This document shows, piece by piece, positions 57,165 to 64,000 of a stretch of DNA of 64,000 bases (its first letter is position 1; the number at the start of each line of letters is the position of its first letter). Position numbers and translations under genes: made by a program. The notes under the pieces were generated by a model that ran no database searches, was not told where the DNA came from, and saw nothing but the letters and a program-made list of their open reading frames with translations. The stretch covers positions 558,001-622,000 of the forward strand of contig CATOSU010000001.1 of assembly GCA_951812615.1 (NCBI GenBank), read 5' to 3'. The DNA is from an uncultured Paracoccaceae bacterium (lineage in GTDB: Bacteria > Pseudomonadota > Alphaproteobacteria > Rhodobacterales > Rhodobacteraceae).

Positions 57165-58472
57165 TCAGACCGCAGTCGAGCGGGTGATGCGCAGGGCGGT
57201 GAGGCTGCGGGCAAACAGGCCGTGCCGGCGGTTTTTGGCGGCGGCCTCTTCTTCGGCCCTCGCGGTGTTTTCTTCCATGAGGCAGGCATTGACGCGGGCC
57301 TGGACCCGGCCGTCCTGATCCTGCAGCCAGGCTTCGATGTCGTCGATCGGGTTGCCGAAGATGTCGACCGGCTGGCGCGGCACGTGCCGGGCCCGTTCGC
57401 GCAGCTTGTCGGCGGCGCGCGCGCTGCGGCGGGTCTGTTTCGAATCGCCGGGCTTGCCCGGTGTCATCTTCTTGTTGGTGTCTTCCACCAGCCGCGAGAT
57501 TTCGCGGCGCAGGTCCGATCCCAGCACCATCGTCATCTCGGGCGCGCGGGCAGCGGTTTCACTGTGCAGCGCATCCAGCCATTCCTCGGCCGTCTGCATT
57601 CGGTCCTTGGGCAGTACCGCCAGCGATTTGTCGATCGTGGCCAGAAACGCCCGGTCATAGCCGGCGGCCTTGTCCATTAACGGCACGTAGGGATCCGAGC
57701 TGTTGGCGGCCAGAGCGGCCAGCCTGTCCTGGCTGTGCGGCGGCGCCTCGCCGGTGATCAGGTGGTAGAACGTCGCGCCGAGCGAATAGAGATCGCTGCA
57801 GGCAAACTGTGACACGTCTGCCATGTAAAACTCATGCGGCGAATACCCGTCCTTCACCGCCAGCAGCGCCGACAACGCCCGGCTTTCACGCCCGGCCTGT
57901 TCGCGCGCCGCACCGAAATCGATCAGCGTGAGCGTGTCGTTGGGTTCAATCAGGAAGTTGTCCGGCGAAATGTCGCGATGCAGAATGCCTTCGGCGTGAA
58001 TGTAATGAACCGAGTGCAGCGCGGTTTCCAGCAACCGCCGGATCAGCGCGGGTGTCAGCCGGTCCGGGGTTTCCTCGGACACGGTCAGGAGGTCGTCGCC
58101 CTCAACATAGTCCAGCGCCATATAGGCGGTGTTGTTTTCCTCGAACACTTGATGGACGCCGACGATATTGGGATGATCCAGCCGGGCCAGCCGCCGGGCT
58201 TCGCGCAGGAAATGGCGCAGGATCGAGCTGTACTGGCGGCTTTGTTCCGGGGTGACCGGGCGCACTTCGTCGCCGACGCGGCAGCTGATCGTTGCCGGAA
58301 AACACTCTTTGATGACGACCTGACGTTCCAGGCTGTCGCGGGCCAGATAGGTCACGCCGAACCCGCCCCGCACCAGATAGCTTTCGATCATGTACTGACC
58401 GTGCAGCAGCGTTACACCGGGCGGCAGAACATCGACATCTGCCTGTTCGTCTTCCAGTAAATCACTCACCAT
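57165..58472 (-). CDS. Ser/Thr protein kinase
   Basis: This ~435-residue kinase has Gly-loop RGGFGVTYLA, Lys55 in VVIKECFP, Glu91, HRDISPDNFL with Asp167 and Asn172, and IDFG (185-187); all catalytic residues are present. After the kinase domain come basic, helical residues and no membrane helix or PASTA repeat, so it is cytosolic. ATG 58472 is chosen as the start although the frame runs 105 bases further upstream to a TTG; the choice is uncertain. It is the first gene of the run to the FHA, phosphatase and GTPase genes, 18 bases apart from the FHA gene. Confidence 0.86.
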   Translation of the reverse strand: MVSDLLEDEQADVDVLPPGVTLLHGQYMIESYLVRGGFGVTYLARDSLERQVVIKECFPATISCRVGDEVRPVTPEQSRQYSSILRHFLREARRLARLDHPNIVGVHQVFEENNTAYMALDYVEGDDLLTVSEETPDRLTPALIRRLLETALHSVHYIHAEGILHRDISPDNFLIEPNDTLTLIDFGAAREQAGRESRALSALLAVKDGYSPHEFYMADVSQFACSDLYSLGATFYHLITGEAPPHSQDRLAALAANSSDPYVPLMDKAAGYDRAFLATIDKSLAVLPKDRMQTAEEWLDALHSETAARAPEMTMVLGSDLRREISRLVEDTNKKMTPGKPGDSKQTRRSARAADKLRERARHVPRQPVDIFGNPIDDIEAWLQDQDGRVQARVNACLMEENTARAEEEAAAKNRRHGLFARSLTALRITRSTAV

Positions 58473-58690
58473 GACGATGAAACTTGCCTTCTGGTTGCTC
58501 TTGCCGTCACGCCGGAAATACAGCGTGTGTCTAGGGTGCGCAGGAAATGTGATCAGAACGTGGTCTGTCTGGGTCAAATCGGGGACGGTTTTGGGCCAAT
58601 GGCATGATCCCGCTCACCCAATGCGAACTTTCCAACCCGTATTCCGCCGTCTAGGGTTGCGGCAGAGACCAACCGGAGGGGATCAAAAAG

Positions 58691-59875
58691 ATGAAGAAAC
58701 TGCTGACTGCCAGCCTTGCTGCGACCACGTTGCTGACGCCGGCCGCGATGGCCGAAGATATCAAGCTGGGCGTGATCTACGGGTTCACCGGGCCGATCGA
58801 ATCGCTGACCGGTCCGATGGCTTCGGGCGCCGAGATGGCAATGAAGGAAGTTTCCGACAGCGGCCTGTTGCTGGGCGGGTCCAGCGTGACATCCGTGCGC
58901 GGCGACAGCACCTGTATCGACAGTTCCGCCGCCACGATCGCGGCCGAACGTCTGGTCACCTCGGACAAGGTCAACGCCATCGTCGGCGGCGACTGCTCCG
59001 GCGTGACCGGCGCGATCCTGCAAAACGTTGCCCGCCCCAACGGAATCGTGATGATTTCGCCCTCGGCAACCTCGCCGGGCCTGTCGACGGCCGAGGATGA
59101 CGGGCTGTTCTTCCGCACGGCCCCCTCGGACGCCCGAGAAGGCCAGGTCATGACCGAAGTGATCATGGAACACGGGTTCAAATCCGTCGCCCTGACCTAC
59201 ACCAACAACGACTATGGCAAGGGGCTGGCCGACAGTTTTGTGTCGGCCTTCGAGGCCGCCGGCGGCGAGATCACCGTCAACATGAGCCACGAAGACGTCA
59301 AGGGTGACTATGGCTCCGAAGTGGCCACGCTGGCCGCTGCCGGCGGTGAAATCCTTGTGGTTGCGGGGTATCTGGACCAGGGCGGCCGCGGCATCATCGA
59401 GGGCGCTCTGGACACCGGCGCATGGGAGCAGTTCGTGCTGCCGGGTGGCATGATCGGCGACAACATCCTGTCTATCGGCGAGGATCTGAACGGGTCGTTC
59501 GGGCAGGTCGCCGGCACGGACAGCCCGGGCGCGGCACAGTTTGCCGACCTTGCCGAGGCGGCGGGATTTGACGGCAGTTCGCCCTTTGCGCCCGAGAGCT
59601 ATGACGCGGCGGCGCTGATCATGCTGGCGATGCAGGCCGCGGGTTCGTCCGACAGCAGCGCGCTGAAGGACAAGGTCTTTGACGTGGCAAACGCGCCGGG
59701 CGAACAGATCTTCCCCGGCGAGCTGGCCAAGGCGCTGCAGATCCTCAGCGACGGGGGCGAGATCGACTATGTTGGCGCGTCCGCGGTCGAACTGATCGGC
59801 GGTGGCGAAAGCGCGGGCAACTACCGCGAGGTCGAGGTCGAAGAAGGCGCGTTCAAGACCGTGCGCTTCCGCTGA
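58691..59875 (+). CDS. LivK-type branched-chain/amide substrate-binding protein
   Basis: This 394-residue periplasmic binding protein (Peripla_BP_6) has signal peptide MKKLLTASLAATTLLTPAAMA. The mature region begins EDIKLGVIYGFTGPIESLTG, and the second lobe contains VALTYTNNDYGKGLADSF. GGAGGGG precedes the ATG. It stands alone between the kinase operon and an SDR, with no permease beside it, so it must use a transporter encoded elsewhere. Ligand: amino acid or amide, unresolved. Confidence 0.88.
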   Translation: MKKLLTASLAATTLLTPAAMAEDIKLGVIYGFTGPIESLTGPMASGAEMAMKEVSDSGLLLGGSSVTSVRGDSTCIDSSAATIAAERLVTSDKVNAIVGGDCSGVTGAILQNVARPNGIVMISPSATSPGLSTAEDDGLFFRTAPSDAREGQVMTEVIMEHGFKSVALTYTNNDYGKGLADSFVSAFEAAGGEITVNMSHEDVKGDYGSEVATLAAAGGEILVVAGYLDQGGRGIIEGALDTGAWEQFVLPGGMIGDNILSIGEDLNGSFGQVAGTDSPGAAQFADLAEAAGFDGSSPFAPESYDAAALIMLAMQAAGSSDSSALKDKVFDVANAPGEQIFPGELAKALQILSDGGEIDYVGASAVELIGGGESAGNYREVEVEEGAFKTVRFR

Positions 59876-59887
59876 GGCCGGGGCACC

Positions 59888-59931
59888 GAACTCTTTCCAA
59901 GAGTTCGGGTCGTTTTCTTTGAAAGAAAACG
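59888..59931. terminator. Two tandem hairpins after the binding-protein gene
   Basis: GAACTCTT-TCC-AAGAGTTC is a perfect 8-bp stem, then CGTTTTCTTT-G-AAAGAAAACG is a near-perfect palindrome 4 bases later, within 60 bases of the stop. T-rich stem sequence suits a terminator. The double-palindrome form recurs near 62.95 kb, so it may be a repeat family. Confidence 0.6.
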
Positions 59932-59982
59932 GCGTGTGCGGCCGCTGGGACCACTCACGTCACCCACGGGGAGCATAGGCAG

Positions 59983-60711
59983 ATGAAGATCGCTGTTGTC
60001 ACCGGCGCCGCCGGCGGTCTGGGCCGGGCGATCTGTGCCCGCCTTGTGTCCGATGGCCTGCAGGTGATCGGGCTGGACCTGAGCGCCGACGGCCTGTCGG
60101 AAGCCGAAGACGGGATCGGGCCGGGATTTTCCGGGATGGTCGCGGATCTGTCGGAAGCCGGTCAGGTTGCTGAAGTTTTTCAGAAAATCCGAGCTGATCA
60201 CGGCGGGCTGGACGCGCTGGTGAACAATGCCGGCACCTGTTTCATGTCGGATTTCCCGAACATCCCGGCCGAGGAATTTGACCGCCAGATGGCCGTCAAC
60301 TTCTCGTCGGCCTTTCACTGCTGCCAGCAGGCGGTGCCGCTGATGATGGAACGCGACGGGGTTCGCAAGATCGTAAACATCTCGTCCAACGGCGCCTATA
60401 ATTTCGACGTATTCGACCCGCCACATTACCGCGCCAGCAAGGCGGCCTTGGACACGCTGACCAAGGATCTGGCGCGGCGCTATGCACGCGACCGGATCTC
60501 GGTCAACTCGATCGCCCCGGCGATGACCGAAACACCGCTGTTCGGAGTGCTGAGCGAAGAGGTGCTGGCCCGTGCGGTTGCCGCCATGCCGCATGGGCAT
60601 GCGATTCAGCCCGAACAGATCGCGGCCTGGGTGGGGTTCCTGATATCTCCAGCCGGGGACGTGTCCAGCGGCAATGTGATCGTGCTGAACCAGGGGCGCG
60701 ACGTGCGGTGA
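59983..60711 (+). CDS. Short-chain dehydrogenase/reductase
   Basis: This 242-residue classical SDR has VTGAAGGLGRAI as cofactor motif, NNAG, catalytic Ser in NISSNG and YRASK as Tyr/Lys. Asp in GLDLS after strand 2 favours NAD. It has a GGGAGCAT ribosome site and is separated from the binding protein by the double hairpin, so it is probably transcribed on its own. Resembles FabG/3-oxoacyl reductases; substrate unknown. Confidence 0.88.
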   Translation: MKIAVVTGAAGGLGRAICARLVSDGLQVIGLDLSADGLSEAEDGIGPGFSGMVADLSEAGQVAEVFQKIRADHGGLDALVNNAGTCFMSDFPNIPAEEFDRQMAVNFSSAFHCCQQAVPLMMERDGVRKIVNISSNGAYNFDVFDPPHYRASKAALDTLTKDLARRYARDRISVNSIAPAMTETPLFGVLSEEVLARAVAAMPHGHAIQPEQIAAWVGFLISPAGDVSSGNVIVLNQGRDVR

Positions 60712-60735
60712 CGTCAGCACCGGCAATCCGCGTTG

Positions 60736-61458
60736 TCAGAACCGGAATTTGGCGCCGATGTATGGCCCCGAGAAGGTCATATCCGACACCGCGGCGGAAT
60801 TGCTGATGTCCCAGGTCATGTGCCGGTAGCCAAAGCTGAGATCCCAGTTGTTGATCCGGTAATCAAAGCCGGCGCTCAACTGCCAGGTCAGGTCACTTTC
60901 ACCGGTACCAATGTCACCGTAATAGGTGAAGGCCCAACGCTCGGCGAACTGGTTGCGGCCGCGCAGGCCGATGATCGCGTCCCAGTTGGTCATCGTTTCC
61001 GACACCCGCCGGGATCCGCCGGCAACCGCAATGTTCACGGTCGTATCGAGGCTCATGGTCCGGAAACCGCCAAAGCCCGTGGAGCGGTTCAGACCGGTAT
61101 CGACAAAGTCGTATCCGACGGTTCCCGTGAACACGAGCCCCTTGACCCGGGCATCCGCGGTGGCCGGGAAACCGGGCCCGACCGAGGCGTTGAGCCCCTC
61201 GGCAAGGTTGAGGAACTGGAAGTCACCCAAGAGCGACACCGGACCGTTGCGTGCTTCCAACGCGCCCATCAGGGCAAAGTCGAGCTTGTCCAGCACATCG
61301 CTGAAACTCATCTCGAAGGACTGGCCGGTGACCGTTGTGCCGCCAAGGCTGGCCCCCCAGAGATAAATGAAACCGCCAAAATCCCAATTCGAGTCGTTTG
61401 CCTGGGACGCGTTCGCGCCGCCGAATGCCATCAATGCCGCCAATACAAACTTTTTCAT
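60736..61458 (-). CDS. Outer membrane beta-barrel protein
   Basis: This 240-residue protein has signal peptide MKKFVLAALMAFGGANASQA, alternating hydrophobic strands and a terminal Phe (YIGAKFRF), the outer-membrane assembly signal. The ATG at 61458 follows GGAGGATTT. The frame is open further upstream, but the signal peptide sets the start. No channel family is recognised. Surface or small-pore role is likely. Confidence 0.8.
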   Translation of the reverse strand: MKKFVLAALMAFGGANASQANDSNWDFGGFIYLWGASLGGTTVTGQSFEMSFSDVLDKLDFALMGALEARNGPVSLLGDFQFLNLAEGLNASVGPGFPATADARVKGLVFTGTVGYDFVDTGLNRSTGFGGFRTMSLDTTVNIAVAGGSRRVSETMTNWDAIIGLRGRNQFAERWAFTYYGDIGTGESDLTWQLSAGFDYRINNWDLSFGYRHMTWDISNSAAVSDMTFSGPYIGAKFRF

Positions 61459-61654
61459 TTGAAATCCTCCGCCTAACAACCAGTTCCGGGTGGCATCAAA
61501 TAGTAACCGGGGCGTTTGATACTCTGCAACTTCCACCGGGGGTATCGTCGCACACCATCCCGTGATCGCACAAGACCGCACGATGTCTCAGAGTGGCGCC
61601 ATTGCAGCGCTGCGCAAGCCGGTTACAGCCACGGCCCGAGACGGCTGCGCGGCG

Positions 61655-62431
61655 TCAGCGGCCCTCGAACCGGGCCGGGCGTTTTTCCATGAACGCGACA
61701 ACGCCCTCCTGAAAATCACGGCTTTTGCCGCATGCGCCCTGCAGCTTGGCCTCCAGCGCGAGCTGATCGTCCAGCTTGGCATCGAAACTGCCGCGGATGG
61801 CCGTCTTGACCGCCTGATAGGCCCCGGTGGGACCCTCGGCCAGGTGGCGGGCGCGGGATTTCCAGCGCGCGTCGAACGCGTCATCCGCCACGTGTTCCCA
61901 GATCATGCCCCATTCGTCGGCCTGTTTCGCGCTGATCTTGTCGGCAAACAGCGCCGCACCCATCGCCTTGGCCAGCCCCATCTGCCGCGGCATGAACCAT
62001 GTGCCGCCGGCATCCGGGATCAGCCCGATACGGGTAAAAGCCTGCAGGAAATAGGCGCTTTCCGTGGCGATCACCACATCCGCCGCCAGTGCCAGATTGG
62101 CCCCTGCCCCGGCCGCCGGTCCGTTGACCGCCGCGATCGTCGGGATCGGGCTGTCGTAGATCGTGTTCAGCATCGGCACGTATTCGTCGCGCAGCGTGCG
62201 CTCCAGATCCACGTTGGCGCCCGAGGCCCGGTCGCCCAGATCCTGACCGGTGCAGAAGGCACGCCCGGCCCCGGTCATCACCAGCACCCGCGCCTGCCCG
62301 GCCGCAGCCTTGACCGCGTGGCCGATTTCGGCGCGCATCTGCGTGGTCAGCGCGTTCATTTTGTCGGGACGGTTCAGTGTCAGAACCGCCACGCCGTTTT
62401 CGGTTTCCAGCGTCAGGGTGTCGTAGTTCAT
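61655..62431 (-). CDS. paaG: Enoyl-CoA hydratase/isomerase, PaaG-like
   Basis: This 258-residue crotonase-family protein has AFCTGQDLGDR and GPAAGAGANLALAAD (oxyanion hole), and GLIPDAGGTWFMPRQMG, which matches PaaG (epoxyphenylacetyl-CoA isomerase) more than a generic hydratase. ATG 62431 follows GGAGG. The rest of the phenylacetate pathway is not in the window, so the exact reaction is uncertain and could be another acyl-CoA isomerisation. Confidence 0.78.
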   Translation of the reverse strand: MNYDTLTLETENGVAVLTLNRPDKMNALTTQMRAEIGHAVKAAAGQARVLVMTGAGRAFCTGQDLGDRASGANVDLERTLRDEYVPMLNTIYDSPIPTIAAVNGPAAGAGANLALAADVVIATESAYFLQAFTRIGLIPDAGGTWFMPRQMGLAKAMGAALFADKISAKQADEWGMIWEHVADDAFDARWKSRARHLAEGPTGAYQAVKTAIRGSFDAKLDDQLALEAKLQGACGKSRDFQEGVVAFMEKRPARFEGR

Positions 62432-62500
62432 GGCAGGGCCCTCCGTTCCGTTATTCAGGATCTAGGCGGGTTCAGCCCCGATCAAAAGAGGAACGGCGCG

Positions 62501-63031
62501 TTACTCGTCCAGAATCTCGGCCAGACGGGTGCTTTCCGCTTCGCTCAGCCCATCCGCTTCGCGGCTTGTGGCCCGGCTGCGACGGCGGACAAAGGCGATG
62601 CCGATCCCGCCCGCCAGCACCAGCATCAGCGGACCGGCCGCCCACAGCAGCAGGTTCGCGCCGCTGGCCGTGGGACGCAGCAGCACATATTCGCCGTAGC
62701 GGTCGACGACATATTCCATCACCTCGGCGTCGCTGTCCCCGGCCGTCAACCGTTCCCGGACCAGCACCCGCAGGTCCTTGGCCAGCTGCGCGTTGCTTTC
62801 GTCAATGCTCTCGTTGCGACAGACCAGACAGCGCAGATCCTTGCTGATGTCGCGGGCCCGCGCTTCCAGCGCAGGATCAGGCAGGATTTCATCCGGTTCG
62901 ACCGCCTGTGCGGCCGCCGCCGCTCCCAGCAGCACGGCGAGCGCGACCACCCGTTTTCCTGCAAGGAAAACGGCCCGGAAACGTTGCAAGTTTCCGATCC
63001 GGATTTTTTGCAAAAATTCGCCCCCCCTCAT
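62501..63031 (-). CDS. ccmH: Cytochrome c biogenesis protein CcmH
   Basis: This CcmH protein has LRCLVCRNESI with the redox Cys68 and Cys71, a periplasmic helical domain and one C-terminal membrane segment (LLLWAAGPLMLVLAGGIGIAF). The signal sequence is VVALAVLLGAAAAAQA. It keeps cytochrome apo-protein thiols reduced for haem attachment. The reading frame from the overlap with ccmF (ATGA) adds an odd ~27-residue leader that spans two palindromes, so the real start may be further in, for example the GTG near 62948. Confidence 0.88.
   Translation of the reverse strand: MRGGEFLQKIRIGNLQRFRAVFLAGKRVVALAVLLGAAAAAQAVEPDEILPDPALEARARDISKDLRCLVCRNESIDESNAQLAKDLRVLVRERLTAGDSDAEVMEYVVDRYGEYVLLRPTASGANLLLWAAGPLMLVLAGGIGIAFVRRRSRATSREADGLSEAESTRLAEILDE
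62951..62996. repeat. Paired palindromes in the ccmF-ccmH junction
   Basis: CCGTTTTCC-TGCAA-GGAAAACGG and CGGAAAC-GTTGCAA-GTTTCCG are perfect hairpins two bases apart, in the questionable leader of ccmH. They resemble the pair at 59888-59931 (a GTTTTC/GAAAAC core beside a second palindrome) and look like a REP-type intergenic repeat. Confidence 0.5.
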
Positions 63032-64000
63032 TCCGCGGGCACCCCGCCGGGCACGCGCCGCGCGCCTGCCGCCACGCGGAACCGGCGGTCCGACAATGAC
63101 AGCAGCCCACCCAGCGCCATCAGGATCGACCCGGCCCAGATCCAGTTCGCAAAGGGTTTGATATAGGTCCGCACGATCCAGCCGCCGTCCCCCTGCCGGT
63201 CGCCGATCACGACATAGAGATCACGGAACACGCGGTAGTCGATCCCGGCCTCGGTCGTCGGCATCTGCGCCACGGGATATACCCGCTTCTCGGGCCGCAG
63301 CCGGGCCACCACCCTGCCGTTGCGGGACGCGGTCACATGGCCGATCTCCGACAGGTAGTTCGGCCCGCGGGCCTTTTCGACCTGCTCCAGCACCAGCGTG
63401 TAGGCGCCCACGTCAAACGCCTCGCCCAGCTGTGTGACGCGGATATCTTCCTGTTCCCAGGCCGTCAGCCCGGCCACGGCAAAGATCGTGATACCAAGGC
63501 CCGAATGCGCCACCGCCTTGCCCCAGTCCGCCCGCGGCAGCCGGATCAGGCGACCGAACCGGTTGCCCTTGCGACCGGTCCGCATCCACAGATCGGTGGC
63601 CGCCCCGAACACGACCCACGCCCCCAGAAACAGGCCAATCGGCCCCAGCGTGGATTTGCCGGTCTGCATCGCCCAGGCCAGCGCCGCCAACGCCAGCGCC
63701 AGCACGAAGGCGGCGCGCAGCGGTCTGAACGCGCGTGCAATCCGCCCCCGTTTCCACGGCAGCATGGCGCCCACCGGCAGAATCGCTCCCAGCACCACCA
63801 TGAACGGCGAAAAGGCGAGGTTGAAAAACGGTGGCCCGACGCTGAGCTTGCGGTCAAAGAACATTTCCGCCAGCAGCGGCCAGATGGTGCCGACAAAGAC
63901 CACGAAACAGGCCACCGCCAGCAGAACATTGTTCAGGACCAGCGCGCTTTCCCGGCTGACCACGCCGAAGACACCACGTGCCTCCATCACTTGCGCCCGG
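63028..64000 (-). CDS. ccmF: Cytochrome c-type biogenesis protein CcmF (partial)
   Basis: This is the C-terminal ~324 residues of CcmF, the haem-lyase membrane subunit; the 5' end is outside the window. VSRESALVLNNVLLAV matches the family, and many transmembrane helices and a conserved periplasmic region (GPNYLSEIGHV) follow. Its stop overlaps the ccmH start, as in known ccm operons. The gene runs off the right edge, and the ATG visible at the edge is internal. Confidence 0.92.
   Translation of the reverse strand, partial: RAQVMEARGVFGVVSRESALVLNNVLLAVACFVVFVGTIWPLLAEMFFDRKLSVGPPFFNLAFSPFMVVLGAILPVGAMLPWKRGRIARAFRPLRAAFVLALALAALAWAMQTGKSTLGPIGLFLGAWVVFGAATDLWMRTGRKGNRFGRLIRLPRADWGKAVAHSGLGITIFAVAGLTAWEQEDIRVTQLGEAFDVGAYTLVLEQVEKARGPNYLSEIGHVTASRNGRVVARLRPEKRVYPVAQMPTTEAGIDYRVFRDLYVVIGDRQGDGGWIVRTYIKPFANWIWAGSILMALGGLLSLSDRRFRVAAGARRVPGGVPAE

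Noticed and set aside
49813-58472. Type VI secretion regulatory locus
   Set aside because: Kinase, FHA and PP2C occur, but no Tss, Hcp, VgrG or ClpV genes are present in the window.
1-64000. tRNA, rRNA or riboswitch genes
   Set aside because: No sequence with recognisable tRNA or rRNA structure or a known riboswitch core was seen by eye; a covariance-model search would be needed to exclude small RNAs.

Overview
The window comes from a GC-rich alphaproteobacterium, most probably Rhodobacteraceae (Roseobacter-type). The evidence is the branched-chain ABC transporter plus dimethylglycine-dehydrogenase style gene set, the ccmF-ccmH pair, GC-rich codon use and an IS5/IS427-type insertion sequence. 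No RNA genes, CRISPR arrays or phage genes were seen. All calls were made by reading the sequence, without database searches.

Layout. (1) 1-9.1 kb: a plus-strand catabolic operon, hyuA-hyuB, a Tat-exported binding protein, livH-livM-livG-livF and an FAD dehydrogenase. It looks built to import and degrade an N-methylhydantoin or similar amide. It carries at least five inactivating lesions and is cut off by an insertion sequence at 9.14-9.95 kb. (2) 10.7-49.6 kb: a large, apparently undescribed biosynthetic and surface-assembly island. It has two multidomain synthases, one with tandem nitronate-monooxygenase barrels then KS-AT-ACP-KR-DH and one with KS-AT-DH-phosphopantetheinyl transferase. It also has a free acyl carrier protein, two short-chain dehydrogenases, a small-molecule methyltransferase, four alpha/beta hydrolases, two sulfotransferases plus a degenerate one, a TauD-like oxygenase, two alkaline-phosphatase-superfamily enzymes, a TPR protein and two beta-propeller-like proteins. 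A PqqD/M50-like/HlyD exporter, a Gly-Arg-rich repeat protein and a genuine-looking protein arginine methyltransferase complete it. Three of its genes carry stops or frameshifts. (3) 49.8-58.5 kb: a compact minus-strand operon of Ser/Thr kinase, FHA protein, PP2C phosphatase, three dynamin-like or other GTPases, a possible Roadblock protein and an unknown protein. (4) 58.7-64 kb: ordinary chromosome, with a LivK-type binding protein, an SDR, an outer-membrane protein, a PaaG-like isomerase, ccmH and partial ccmF.

How it may work together. In the island, the paired synthases, the ACP and the PPTase could make a highly reduced lipid or polyketide chain; the SDRs, methyltransferase, oxygenase, sulfotransferases and hydrolases could tailor it. 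The exporter and Gly-rich repeat proteins suggest a cell-surface product. The arginine methyltransferase at one edge and eight G-R-(F/M)-G-G sites in the repeat protein at the other suggest an enzyme-substrate pair. The kinase/phosphatase/FHA operon looks like a phosphorylation-controlled membrane-GTPase machine.

A caution: nonsense codons and frameshifts are unusually frequent (five or more in the first 9 kb, five more in the island), while the signalling operon and the ccm region are intact. This is either real gene decay or sequencing error, and only raw reads can decide.
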